Source: Rhodophyticola sp017644125 (lineage in GTDB: Bacteria > Pseudomonadota > Alphaproteobacteria > Rhodobacterales > Rhodobacteraceae). From it: a stretch of 64,000 nt of DNA. The position numbers were made by a program, and so were the translations under genes. Positions 8,606 to 18,428 of the stretch are shown piece by piece. The notes beneath the pieces were generated by a model that saw only the letters and a program-made list of their open reading frames with translations, was not told where the DNA came from and did not search any database. The number at the start of each line of letters is the position of its first letter. Within the stretch, counting starts at the first letter, position 1. The stretch lies in assembly GCF_042140125.1 (NCBI RefSeq), contig NZ_CP159473.1; one strand, 5' to 3'.

Positions 8606-9564
8606 GGGGCCGGACGCTTTGGGTGGCGGGGCTCGCGGGCGCCGCGTCGGTTTTTGTCCACGGTCTGGGGTTGCTTGTCGCGCCGGCCGCACCTGTCTCC
8701 ATGCCGGGCGGCGGCCCGGCACAGATCGCCATGATCGGCGACAATTTCAGGGATGCCGCAACCGGGATGGCCCATCGCGCTCCGGATCGGGCGCAAACGA
8801 TCCCGATGGGACCCGTGGCGGATCGTATCAGGGCGGCGGCTCCCTTGCCGCTTGCGCGTGCCGCGGTCCAGTCAGCGACCCCTCAAAGCCCGACCGCGCC
8901 GGAACAGGTCGCGCGCGCACGCTCTGCTCCGGTTGTCCCTGAGGCAATCCCGGTTCTGCCCGTCACGCCGGTCACAGCCCCCCGTCCGGAAACGGTGGTG
9001 GCGGCTGCGCCTTCGTCAGAGATGATGGTGGCGTCTGCGCCGGTTCCGGACCGGGTGACTGGCCGCATCGCGCCAGTCGGACAGACCCCAGGCGCAGACA
9101 CACCGCGCCCGATCCCGCGCGCCGAACGCCCGCCCATACCGGCCCCGGCGGCCCCGGAGCCTGCACGCACGCCGCCGCCCGCGGCAATGGCATCGCCAGG
9201 TAATGCCGACGCCAATGCCCGGGCCGGTCAGTCCGCCGGCGAAGCCCGGGGCCGTTCCGCGCAAAGTCGCGAAGCCGGCACCGGCCAAAACGCGCGGCCG
9301 GGCCAGGGGGCCGCTCAGTATCCGTTCCTCATCAACCGCCATCTGAGCCAACTGCGCCGGCCCACGACGGGGTTCGAAGGAACAGCGATGATCGTCTTCA
9401 CCGTGGGCGATACCGGCGCTCTTTCGGCTATCTCGGTGCGGCACAGTTCCGGCAATGCGGAGTTTGACAGGCTGGCGCTGAACCTTGTGCGCAATGTGAC
9501 CCCTTTTCCCGCCCCGCCGCCGGGGGCGCAACGCACATTTAACGTCCTGATCGGAAGGCGTTGA
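8602..9564 (+). CDS. tonB: TonB family energy transducer
   Basis: A 320-residue protein with an N-terminal membrane anchor (about residues 5-30), a long proline- and alanine-rich periplasm-spanning linker (about 60-210) and a C-terminal TonB domain (about 235-320; FLINRHLSQLRRPTTGFEG, then FTVGDTGALSAISVRHSSG). It should link ExbBD to the outer-membrane receptor encoded next. It overlaps the second exbD by four bases. Confidence 0.88.
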   Translation: MRGRTLWVAGLAGAASVFVHGLGLLVAPAAPVSMPGGGPAQIAMIGDNFRDAATGMAHRAPDRAQTIPMGPVADRIRAAAPLPLARAAVQSATPQSPTAPEQVARARSAPVVPEAIPVLPVTPVTAPRPETVVAAAPSSEMMVASAPVPDRVTGRIAPVGQTPGADTPRPIPRAERPPIPAPAAPEPARTPPPAAMASPGNADANARAGQSAGEARGRSAQSREAGTGQNARPGQGAAQYPFLINRHLSQLRRPTTGFEGTAMIVFTVGDTGALSAISVRHSSGNAEFDRLALNLVRNVTPFPAPPPGAQRTFNVLIGRR

Positions 9565-9594
9565 TCGGAGTAGGCTATATCATCACTCAAATAC

Positions 9595-9623
9595 TTGACT
9601 TAATCTGTCGGGATTCTTTAAAG
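9595..9623 (+). promoter_or_regulatory. Candidate promoter of the TonB-dependent receptor gene
   Basis: TTGACT (9595-9600), a 17-base spacer and TTAAAG (9618-9623) form a reasonable sigma-70-type promoter about 70 bases upstream of the receptor start. It would let the receptor be made separately from tonB. Confidence 0.4.
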
Positions 9624-9691
9624 GACAGACAAGGCTCGCGACCCACCCCATGGCAGGTCCCGCGACAGGGACAGTCAACACATGGGGGAAT

Positions 9692-11682
9692 ATGATGCAT
9701 CGCGGCATATTGACGATGACCACCGCACTTGTGGCAACCGGGATCACCTGGCAGGCACAGGCGCAGGACGACGGTTTCACACTCGATCCGATCCTGCTGA
9801 ATTCCGCTTTCCGGGACGAACGCGCGCTTCTGGATACGCCCGTGTCCGTATCGGTCGTGGAAGGCGAGACGCTGGACAACCGGCAGGCCGGCGATTTTCA
9901 GGAACTGTCGGCGATGTGCCCGGCCTGTCGATAGATGGTGGCCCGCGCGGCATCTCGCAGGAGCCGAACATCCGCGGGTTCCGCGACGAACAGATCGTGC
10001 TGCGTTTCGATGGCGGGCGGTTCAATTTCGGGCAGGCCCATCGGGGGCGGTTCTTCATCGACCCCGATCTGGTGCAGCGGGTCGAGGTGATCCGCGGCGG
10101 GGGCTCGACCCTGTTCGGATCGGGGGCGCTTGGCGGCGTCATCTCGGTCGAAACCCGCGATGTCTCGGATCTGCTGGCGCCCGGGCAGACCATGGGCGGC
10201 CGCCTCAGCCTTGGCTATTCGTCGAACGGGGATGCGGTCAACGCCAGTTCGACCGTCTTCGCGGATTGGGGCGCATGGGACGCGATGCTGTTCCTTGGTG
10301 CGCGCCAGCTTGGCGAAAACATGGAGTCCGGCGGCGGCGTTGAGATCCCGTTTTCGGAGATCGACCTCGTCAATGGCCTGATCAAGGTCGGGTTCGAGCC
10401 AAGCGCCGACAGCCGGATCGAACTGAGCTTCTCGGCCTTCGAGGACGAGGGACTGACGCCGGCCAATTCCAGTGGAAATCCGGGCCTTGGCAACCCCACC
10501 GTAGAGCGGGAGGCAAGCGTCCGGAGTTTTCGGCTGAGCTGGGATTATGCACCTTCCGGCTCGGATGCCGTCGACCTGTCGGTTCTGCTCTATGGTGAAC
10601 AACTTGATATCACCGAAAACCGTGTCGACGTCTCGCGTCTGGACGAAACGCGCTATGACACGATCGGGCTGGAAGTCACCAACCGATCGCGCCTTGATTT
10701 CGGTGTGCCCGTCGATCTGGTTTACGGTTTCGAAGTGTTCCGGGATACGCAGGAGGGGCTCCGCGATGGCGCGCCGCGCGGGTCCTTCCCCAATGCGGAG
10801 GCCACGACCATCGGCATCTTCACCGAAGCCACGATGGAACTCAGCCCGCAATTCGACCTGATCGCCGGCCTGCGATTCGACCAGTACGAACGCGATCCGG
10901 ATGATCCGGCGCTGGCCGAGGTGTCCGAGACATTCTTCTCGCCGCGGATCGGGTTCAGCTATCGGCCGGTCGAAAACTGGCAGGTTTACGGAAATCTTGC
11001 CCGGGCCTTCCGTGCGCCGTCGCTGAGCGAGCTTTACAATTCGGGGCTGCATTTTCCGGGCCGTCCGAACAACTTTTTCGTGCCGAACCCCGATCTGAAG
11101 CCCGAGGAGTCCACGCAAGTGGAACTTGGCGCCCGGTTTGAGCGTGGCGGCGTCTGGCAGTCAAACGACCGGCTGAGTTTCGCGGCGAATGTCTACTTCG
11201 CGGATGTGGAGAACTACATCGAGCAGATCATCGATGAACCTGGCGGCACGACCAGCAGCAGCAATGTGGATGCCCAGCTTTGGGGCTTCGAGGCGGAGGC
11301 TGAGTATGACGCTGAAACATGGTTCCTTGGCGCGGGCATCGGCATCGCACGTGGCGAGGGCGATGACGGTGACTGGCTCGGCTCGATCCCGCAGGACCGG
11401 CTTACGCTGCATGGCGGCTACCGGCCGAATGATGCCTGGGAACTCGGCGCGCGCGCGACATTCGCCGCGGAGCAGGACCGGGTGCCGGCGGGCGGGTCGG
11501 TAGGACCCTCCTACGAGGTGCTGGATCTCTATGCGACCTTCTCTCCCGACCGCGGCCCGCTGGCCAATGGCACGTTCCGCATCGGCGTCGACAACCTCTT
11601 CGACGAGACCTATCAGATCTATCCCAACGGCCTGTCACAGCCCGGACGGACGCTTGAGATCTCGGCAACCTTCACCTTCTGA
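9692..11682 (+). pseudogene. hmuR: TonB-dependent heme receptor (HmuR-like), interrupted by one frameshift
   Basis: The N-terminus (ATG 9692, GGGGGA just upstream) gives a signal peptide, the mature start QAQDDGFTLDPI and the TonB box/plug region up to about base 9915. The rest of the plug and the barrel, ending in a terminal phenylalanine (SATFTF), lie in the -1 frame from about 9915 to 11682. Joining FQEL from the first frame to GDVPGLSIDGGP in the second restores the plug motif. One missing base near 9915 explains the break, for example TCGGC where TCCGGC is expected. All the rest of the receptor (about 650 residues) is intact, so this is either a sequencing indel or a recent loss. No canonical slippery heptamer is present. 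Neighbours tonB, exbBD and hmuS support heme as ligand. Confidence 0.82.
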
Positions 11683-11851
11683 CCAACGCGCCCGAGGCGC
11701 GCGAAACCGGCTTTCCCCCCGCGGCCATCACACCGGCTGCGGGGCGGCGTGATCTCCCGAGCCCTTGCCCGCGGCAGCCTGAAGAAGAGTAAAACGGGGT
11801 GGGCCGCACCGATTGGTCCGCCCCCAACAGCCTGTGTTTCCCGACCCAAGC

Positions 11852-13516
11852 CTAGCCCTGTCCGTCGTCGCGCCACCGGTTGACGATCGGATACCGCCGG
11901 TCGAGCCAGAAGGCGCGCTCGGTCAGGCGGGCGCCTGGTGCGGACTGGAACCGCTTGTATTCGCTGATATAAATCAGATGTTCGACTTTCTTCACCGTCT
12001 CCCGGTCATGGCCCTTGGCCACGCAATCGGCGACGGAGGCTTCCTTGTCGATCAGCATCTCCAGAATGTCGTCAAGCACCTCGTAGGGCGGCAGGCTGTC
12101 CTCGTCCTTCTGGTTCTCGCGCAACTCCGCCGTGGGGGGTTTCTCGATGATGCGTGGCGGGATCACCTCGCCCTCGGGGCCCTTCATCCATGGCCGGTGA
12201 TTGGCGTTGCGCCAGCGGCACGTCTCGAACACCCGCGTCTTGTAGAGATCCTTGATCGGGTTATAGCCGCCCGCCATGTCGCCATAGATGGTCGCATAGC
12301 CCACCGCGACCTCGGATTTGTTGCCGGTGGTCAGCAGCATCTCGCCGAACTTGTTCGACAGCGCCATCAGGATCACGCCACGCAGGCGGGATTGGATGTT
12401 TTCCTCTGCGATGCCCGGCTGTGTCCCGTTGAAAAGCGGGCCCAGGGCCTCGGTCACTGCGGCGCGGGGCCCCGAGATCGGAACGGTGTCGAGTTTGGTG
12501 CCAAGCCGTTTCGCCAGATCGGCGGCGTCTTCCAGCGAGGTTTCGGAGGTGTATTCCGAGGGCAGCATGACGCAGCGCACATTCTCCGCGCCAAGCGCAT
12601 CGGTGGCGATGGTCGCGACAATCGCACTGTCGATCCCGCCCGAGAGCCCGAGGACGACCTTGGAAAACCCGGCCTTGGCGAGGTAATCGCGCGTCGCCTC
12701 CACCATCACGCGGTAATCGGATTCCCAGGCATCGGGAAGCTTGGCCTTGTCTGCATCCAGTGCGCGCCAGCCTGCATCGGTTTCTTCGAAATCGACGTGG
12801 AAGAGCCCTTCCTCGAAGGCGGGCATCTGATGGGTCAGCACGCCCCCGGGGTTCAGCACGAAACTGGCGCCGTCGAAGACCTGATCATCCTGGCCACCAA
12901 GCAGATTGAGATAGACAAGCGGCAGCCCGGTTTCGACCACGCGGGACACCATCAACATCTGACGGAGCGCGAACTTGCCCCGGTGGTAGGGCGAGCCGTT
13001 CGGGACAAGCAGGATCTCGGCCCCGGTTTCGGCGAGCGTCTCGGTGACATCCTCGAACCACGCATCTTCGCATATGGGCACGCCGATCCGCACCGGACCG
13101 ATCCTGACCGGTCCCGCGGGGTCGCCGGCGTGGTAATACCGCTTCTCGTCGAAGACATTCGAATTCGGCAGGTGATGTTTGAGCACCTGGGCGCTGATTT
13201 GCCCATCCTGCAGAATGAAGTAGGCGTTGAAAGGCTTGTCGGCAGCCGGCAGCGGGCCGCCGATGCCGATCGCCGGGCCGTCGGCGCAATCCTCGGCGAG
13301 CTGCTGCAGCACGCGCTGCACATCCGCGGCGAAGGCGGGTTTGCGCACCAGATCCTGCAACTGGTAGCCGGTGACGAACATCTCGGGAAAGGCGATCATG
13401 TCGGCGCCGGCCGTCTTTGCCTCCTGCCATGCCGCGCGCGCCTTGGCGGCGTTGCCGTCAAGGTCCCCCACGGTGGGGTTCAGTTGCGCCAGGGTCAGGC
13501 GGAAGGTCTGGGCCAT
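11852..13516 (-). CDS. nadE: Glutamine-dependent NAD+ synthetase
   Basis: A 554-residue enzyme for the last step of NAD synthesis, amidating deamido-NAD with ammonia from glutamine. The N-terminal nitrilase-type glutaminase domain (about 1-260) has PEMFVTGYQ with the catalytic glutamate and VPICEDAWFE with the cysteine. The C-terminal synthetase domain has the ATP-binding SGGIDSAIVATIATD near residue 295. I use ATG 13516; a GTG at 13525 would add three residues. Length is normal for the two-domain form. It is divergent from the MORN-repeat gene. Confidence 0.93.
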   Translation of the reverse strand: MAQTFRLTLAQLNPTVGDLDGNAAKARAAWQEAKTAGADMIAFPEMFVTGYQLQDLVRKPAFAADVQRVLQQLAEDCADGPAIGIGGPLPAADKPFNAYFILQDGQISAQVLKHHLPNSNVFDEKRYYHAGDPAGPVRIGPVRIGVPICEDAWFEDVTETLAETGAEILLVPNGSPYHRGKFALRQMLMVSRVVETGLPLVYLNLLGGQDDQVFDGASFVLNPGGVLTHQMPAFEEGLFHVDFEETDAGWRALDADKAKLPDAWESDYRVMVEATRDYLAKAGFSKVVLGLSGGIDSAIVATIATDALGAENVRCVMLPSEYTSETSLEDAADLAKRLGTKLDTVPISGPRAAVTEALGPLFNGTQPGIAEENIQSRLRGVILMALSNKFGEMLLTTGNKSEVAVGYATIYGDMAGGYNPIKDLYKTRVFETCRWRNANHRPWMKGPEGEVIPPRIIEKPPTAELRENQKDEDSLPPYEVLDDILEMLIDKEASVADCVAKGHDRETVKKVEHLIYISEYKRFQSAPGARLTERAFWLDRRYPIVNRWRDDGQG

Positions 13517-13681
13517 CGGGGTCACACTTTCGGCAATCTCTATGGGGCTGGTTTAGCAGAACGGCGCGCAGGGCCAAGCCATGGTGCAGCTCTTGCCCGT
13601 GAAATGCATTGCGAGGCCCCGGGTCCTCACCTAGGTTTGGGACGGATCAGGACAACAAGATCGAAACGGGGAGAGCGTAAC

Positions 13682-15241
13682 GTGCATAAGCCGGGGTGGG
13701 GCATGATCCGACATTTGGCCGGGGCAGCAGCGTTTGGTCTGGTGCTGTCTGGTGCCGCCGCCGCGCAGGTGGATATCGAGATCTACGACAATGGCGGGAT
13801 CTACGAGGGCGAGTTCCGCAACGGCGTTCAGCACGGGCAGGGCACCTATCGGCTGCCCAACGGGTATGAATACACCGGAGAATGGGTCGACGGCGAGATC
13901 CGCGGCCAGGGGCGCGCGGTTTTTCCCGACGGGTCGATCTATCAGGGCACCTTCGCCGCCGGACGGCCCGAAGGCTTCGGGATGATCACATTTGCCGACG
14001 GGTCCACCTATGAGGGGGAGTGGTCGGACGGCCTAATCAACGGGCAGGGTGTGGCGCTTTATGCAAATGGCGTGCGCTATGAGGGCGGATTTCAGAATGC
14101 GCTGCATCACGGGACGGGCGTGATGGAAAGCCCCAATGGCTACCGGTTCGAGGGCCAATGGAACAACGGCCTGAAGGAGGGCCGCGGAACGATCACCTAT
14201 CCCGATGGCGCGGTCTATGAAGGCGAGTTCGAGGCCGGACAGCGGGCAGGAACCGGCCGGTTGGAGATGGCCGATGGTGTCGTTTACGAAGGGGAATGGG
14301 CCGGCGGGCAGATCAACGGCGAGGGTGTGCTGACCCAACCCAATGGAGATGTCTACGAAGGCACGCTGATCAATGGCCAGCGACAGGGCCGGGGCGTGGT
14401 GCGGTATTCCAACGGCGATGTCTATGAAGGCGAGTTTGCTGATGACCGCCGCCACGGTCAGGGCACGTTTACCGGGGCCGACGGATATCTCTACGTGGGT
14501 GAATGGACCGAAGGCCGGATCGAAGGCGAAGGGCAGGTTACCTACCCGGACGGATCGATCTATCAGGGTATGTTCCGCAACGATCTGGCACACGGGCGCG
14601 GCACCATCACCTATGAAGACGGGTCCAGCTACGAAGGAGACTGGGTCGACGGCGTCATCCAGGGGTTCGGGATTGCACGCTATGCCAACGGGCTGGTTTA
14701 CGAAGGTCAGTTCCTGAACGCCCGTCAGCACGGGCAAGGCGTGATGACGCAGCCCAATCCCGAATATGATGCCGAGGCCGCCGCGGCGGCGGGGCCGGGG
14801 TATGACGTGCCCGAGTTTCTCTACCGCTACGAAGGCGCGTGGGAAAACGGCCTGCGCCACGGGCAGGGGATCGCCACCTATGGCGACGGCACCATTTATG
14901 ACGGCGGGTTTGCCGAAGGTCAGCGTTCGGGTACGGGAACCCTGCGGATGCCCGACGGGTTCTCCTACACCGGGGAATGGGCGGATGGAGAGATAAACGG
15001 AACCGGTGTCGCGACCTATGCCAATGGCGATGTCTATGAAGGCGTGTTCGTGAATGGCCGGCGTCAGGGGATCGGCACGATGACCTATGCAACCGGTCAG
15101 GTGGTCGAAGGCGAATGGCAGGATGGCAGGTTGTCGGAGGCAACCGAAAACGCCGCCACGCCCGCACCGGCACCTGCCGCCGAGCCCGACACGACCGAGG
15201 CCGCGCCGGAGGGCACGACCGAGCCCGCCGCAGACCAGTAG
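13682..15241 (+). CDS. Secreted MORN-repeat protein (about 19 repeats)
   Basis: The 519-residue product has a signal peptide (IRHLAGAAAFGLVLSGAAAA) followed by 19 consecutive 22-23-residue MORN units of the type YEGEWxDGxINGxG, and a Pro/Ala/Glu-rich tail. The units alternate strictly between a phenylalanine and a tryptophan form at the third core position, apart from unit 9, which has leucine; this gives a 46-residue super-repeat. An insertion of about 20 residues (PEYDAEAAAAAGPGYD) splits units 14 and 15. I use GTG 13682 because GGGGAGAG lies at correct spacing; ATG 13703 is an alternative. MORN arrays form long beta-sheets and often bind lipids or proteins. The function here is unknown. 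Confidence 0.8.
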   Translation: MHKPGWGMIRHLAGAAAFGLVLSGAAAAQVDIEIYDNGGIYEGEFRNGVQHGQGTYRLPNGYEYTGEWVDGEIRGQGRAVFPDGSIYQGTFAAGRPEGFGMITFADGSTYEGEWSDGLINGQGVALYANGVRYEGGFQNALHHGTGVMESPNGYRFEGQWNNGLKEGRGTITYPDGAVYEGEFEAGQRAGTGRLEMADGVVYEGEWAGGQINGEGVLTQPNGDVYEGTLINGQRQGRGVVRYSNGDVYEGEFADDRRHGQGTFTGADGYLYVGEWTEGRIEGEGQVTYPDGSIYQGMFRNDLAHGRGTITYEDGSSYEGDWVDGVIQGFGIARYANGLVYEGQFLNARQHGQGVMTQPNPEYDAEAAAAAGPGYDVPEFLYRYEGAWENGLRHGQGIATYGDGTIYDGGFAEGQRSGTGTLRMPDGFSYTGEWADGEINGTGVATYANGDVYEGVFVNGRRQGIGTMTYATGQVVEGEWQDGRLSEATENAATPAPAPAAEPDTTEAAPEGTTEPAADQ

Positions 15242-15335
15242 CGGGGAGCCCCCGGTCCGCCGTCTGCCGTTTGGGATTGCGCGGCCCACGGGAGGTGCCG
15301 AAGGGTGATTGGGGGGGCACCCCCGCCTTCTGCGG

Positions 15336-17042
15336 TCAGCCCGCGATCAGACCCATGCTTTCCAGCTTCAGCAAAACCTGCTGCGCGCAGAAATCGACCT
15401 CCGTCCCCTCGGTGTCGACAACAAGTTCGGCGGCCTCGGGGGCTTCATACGGGTCTGAAATTCCGGTGAATTCCTTGATCTTGCCTTCCCGCGCGAGCTT
15501 GTAGAGCCCCTTGCGGTCGCGGCGTTCGCATTCTTCGAGGCTGGTGGCCACATGCACCTCGACAAAGGCGCCGTAGGCTTCCACCATTTCCCTGACGGAG
15601 CGGCGCGTTGCGGTGTAGGGCGCGATGGGCGCACAGATCGCGATACCGCCATTCTTGGTAATCTCCGACGCGACATAGCCGATCCGGCGGATATTGATAT
15701 CGCGGTGCTCCTTCGAAAATCCCAGTTCGGAAGACAGGTGTTTGCGCACCACATCGCCGTCGAGAAGTGTCACCGGGCGTCCGCCCATTTCCATCAGCTT
15801 CACCATCATCGCGTTGGCGATGGTCGATTTGCCCGACCCGGAAAGCCCGGTGAAGAACACGGTGAAACCCTGTTGCGATCGGGGCGGACGGGTGCGGCGC
15901 AATTCGGCCACCACGGCGGGGAAGCTGAACCAGTCGGGGATTTCCAGCCCCTCGGCAAGGCGACGGCGCAACTCGGTGCCGGAGATGTTGAGAACCGTGG
16001 AGCCCTCGGCCACTTCGTCCGCGGGCTGATACTCGGCACGCTCCTGCACAAACACCATGTGCTTGAAGGGGACCATCTCGATCCCGATTTCGTCGGCATA
16101 TTCCTTGAACAGATCCTGCGCGTCATAGGGCCCGTAGAAATCCTCCCCCTGGGAGTTCTTTCCGGGGCCCGCGTGGTCCCGCCCGACGATGAAATGCGAA
16201 CAGCCGTGGTTCTTGCGGATCAGCCCGTGCCAGACGGCTTCCCGCGGGCCGGCCATGCGCATGGCCAGATTGAGAAGGCTCATCGTCGTGGTCGCGGAGG
16301 GGTACTGATCCAGCACCGCCTCGTAACAGCGGACCCGCGTGAAATGGTCGATATCGCCCGGCTTGGTCATGCCGACGACCGGGTGGATCAACAGGTTTGC
16401 CTGCGCTTCCTTTGCCGCGCGGAAGGTCAGTTCCTGATGCGCGCGATGGAGCGGATTGCGGGTCTGGAAGGCAACGACACGGCGCCAGCCAAGCTTGCGG
16501 AAATAGGCGCGCAATTCGTTCGGCGTATCGCGGCGGGCGCGGAAATCGTAATGCACAGGCGGCTGGATGCCGGTGATCGCGCCGCCCAGATACACCGGGC
16601 CCGCGACGTTGTGCAGATAGTTCACGGCCGGATGCGCGATATCGTCGGCTCCAAAGACCATCTCGGCCTCGCGGGCCTTGTCGGGCGTGTATTTGTCGCC
16701 GACAGAGAGGATGGCGAGGATCACACCTTCCTGATCGCGCAGCGCGATATCCTGCCCGGGTTCGATGCCATCGGCGAAACCCTGGCTGACATCCAAGGTG
16801 ATCGGCATTGGCCACAATGTGCCATCGGCCAGGCGCATCGTCTCCACGACGCTTGTGTAATCCTCCTCGGTCAGAAAGCCCTTGAGCGGGCTGAACCCGC
16901 CATTCATGAGCAGTTCCAGATCGCAGATCTGGCGCGGCGTCATATCCCAGCTTGGCAGATCGGCCGCCTCGTTTTTCAGTTTCAGGGCGGACTCGTAGGA
17001 GACAAAAAGCTCGGGGATCGGGGCAAGCGGTTGGATAGGCAT
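15336..17042 (-). CDS. Bifunctional sulfate adenylyltransferase / APS kinase
   Basis: A 568-residue fusion that makes PAPS from sulfate and ATP in sulfate assimilation. The N-terminal ATP-sulfurylase part (about 1-385) contains FQTRNPLHRAHQELT and VGRDHAGPG; the C-terminal APS kinase part contains the P-loop GLSGSGKSTIANAM and DGDVVRKHL. The start is ATG 17042 (MPIQPLAPI); a frame to 17078 adds 12 unlikely residues. The one-polypeptide SAT-APSK layout is common in Rhodobacteraceae. A sulfotransferase that would use PAPS is encoded about 2 kb away at 18926. Confidence 0.93.
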   Translation of the reverse strand: MPIQPLAPIPELFVSYESALKLKNEAADLPSWDMTPRQICDLELLMNGGFSPLKGFLTEEDYTSVVETMRLADGTLWPMPITLDVSQGFADGIEPGQDIALRDQEGVILAILSVGDKYTPDKAREAEMVFGADDIAHPAVNYLHNVAGPVYLGGAITGIQPPVHYDFRARRDTPNELRAYFRKLGWRRVVAFQTRNPLHRAHQELTFRAAKEAQANLLIHPVVGMTKPGDIDHFTRVRCYEAVLDQYPSATTTMSLLNLAMRMAGPREAVWHGLIRKNHGCSHFIVGRDHAGPGKNSQGEDFYGPYDAQDLFKEYADEIGIEMVPFKHMVFVQERAEYQPADEVAEGSTVLNISGTELRRRLAEGLEIPDWFSFPAVVAELRRTRPPRSQQGFTVFFTGLSGSGKSTIANAMMVKLMEMGGRPVTLLDGDVVRKHLSSELGFSKEHRDINIRRIGYVASEITKNGGIAICAPIAPYTATRRSVREMVEAYGAFVEVHVATSLEECERRDRKGLYKLAREGKIKEFTGISDPYEAPEAAELVVDTEGTEVDFCAQQVLLKLESMGLIAG

Positions 17043-17215
17043 ATACTCTGGCTTCCGAATTTGAACGGGACAACACACGTGAGACGGCCCCGGAGCCGCC
17101 CCTGACCCCGCTCTCTAGTGCTGGAATATGGCCATATTCAAGCGATCCGGTGTCGCGTCGGCGAAATCGGGACGAAATGTGTTGTTTTAAACCCGCCGGG
17201 GGGACGTGCGTTCGC

Positions 17216-18211
17216 CTATTCGGCCGCGTCGGTCGCAACGGCGTAGACACCGGCGTCGGTGACGGTCTCGCCATCCTGCTCGGCCAGAAATTTCTCGGCG
17301 TCCAGGGCCGCCATGCAGCCCATCCCGGCGCTGGTTACCGCCTGACGATAGATGTGATCGGTCAGATCCCCGGCGGCGAACACGCCGGGAATGGAGGTGC
17401 GGGTGGAGCCGGGCTCCACCTTCACGTAGCCGCCATTGTGCATCTCAAGCTGATCCTTGACCAGTTCGGTCGCGGGCGAATGGCCGATGGCGACGAAAAA
17501 GCCCTTGCACGGGATCTCGGTGATCTCGCCGGTCTCCACGTGTTTCGCGCGCACGCCCTCGACGCCCCGCGGCTCGTCCGTGCCGACAATCTCCTCGACG
17601 GTATGGTTCCAGAGCACCTCGATCTTGGGGTTCTTGAACAGCCGGTTCTGCATGATCTTTTCCGCGCGCAGGCTGTCGCGGCGGTGGATCAGGGTTACCT
17701 TGGAGGCGAAATTGGTCAGAAACAGAGCCTCTTCGACCGCCGTGTTCCCGCCGCCGATCACCACGATCTCCTGCCCACGGTAGAAAAACCCGTCGCAGGT
17801 GGCGCAAGCCGACACGCCGAACCCCTTGAAATGCTCCTCAGACGGGAGGCCAAGCCATTTCGCCTGTGCGCCGGTGGCCAGAATGACCGCATCGGCGGTG
17901 TAGGTCGTGCCGCTGTCGCCGACGGCGGTGAAGGGCCGGGCCGACAGATCCAGAGACATGATGTGATCGCTGACGATCTCGGTTCCCATCTCCTTGGCGT
18001 GGTTTTCCATCCGCACCATCAGATCGGGGCCCATCACACTGCTGTCGCCGGGCCAGTTTTCCACATCCGTCGTGATCGTCAGCTGTCCGCCGGGCTGGAT
18101 GCCCTGCACAAGTACCGGCTTCAGCATCGCGCGGGAGGCATAGACCGCGGCGGTATAGCCTGCAGGGCCGGAACCGATGATCAGAACGGGGGAATGGCGG
18201 GTGTCGGACAT
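17216..18211 (-). CDS. trxB: Thioredoxin-disulfide reductase
   Basis: A 331-residue FAD enzyme that reduces thioredoxin with NADPH. Visible motifs are the FAD site IGSGPAGYTAAVYASR, the redox pair CATC in SACATCDGFF, the NADPH site VIGGGNTAVEEA and the C-terminal FAAGDLTD. I start at ATG 18211 (MSDTRHSP). The frame is open much further upstream, but that part is intergenic and overlaps the divergent regulator. It is about 10 residues longer than the usual enzyme at the C-terminus. Confidence 0.94.
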   Translation of the reverse strand: MSDTRHSPVLIIGSGPAGYTAAVYASRAMLKPVLVQGIQPGGQLTITTDVENWPGDSSVMGPDLMVRMENHAKEMGTEIVSDHIMSLDLSARPFTAVGDSGTTYTADAVILATGAQAKWLGLPSEEHFKGFGVSACATCDGFFYRGQEIVVIGGGNTAVEEALFLTNFASKVTLIHRRDSLRAEKIMQNRLFKNPKIEVLWNHTVEEIVGTDEPRGVEGVRAKHVETGEITEIPCKGFFVAIGHSPATELVKDQLEMHNGGYVKVEPGSTRTSIPGVFAAGDLTDHIYRQAVTSAGMGCMAALDAEKFLAEQDGETVTDAGVYAVATDAAE

Positions 18212-18428
18212 GGGATGGCAGCTTTCGACAGAGGATGGCACGAGCCTTGGTTCCCGCGATATAACGATCACCGCGGGTGGAATAAAGGGTTTGCCAATGC
18301 CGCCGTGGAAAGCCTTGCAATTGGGTCTGGGCTCTTCCATATGTTGCGCAGATGCGAAATATTGTTGCGTCACCTGTCTTGAATCGGGATGATTCTGACA
18401 TCCGGCGAAGCGAAAAGGGGCGTTATCC

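Noticed and set aside
9890..9940. Programmed -1 ribosomal frameshift in hmuR
   Set aside because: The direction would fit, but there is no X XXY YYZ heptamer in register and TonB-dependent receptors are not known to use recoding.
11813..13681. Long N-terminal extension of the MORN-protein frame
   Set aside because: The frame is open because it runs antisense to nadE. The signal peptide and ribosome-binding site at 13682 define the real start.
15300..15335. G/C-run hairpin between the MORN gene and the SAT/APS kinase gene as a terminator
   Set aside because: The stem is short (five G-C pairs) and lacks a T-run on either strand.
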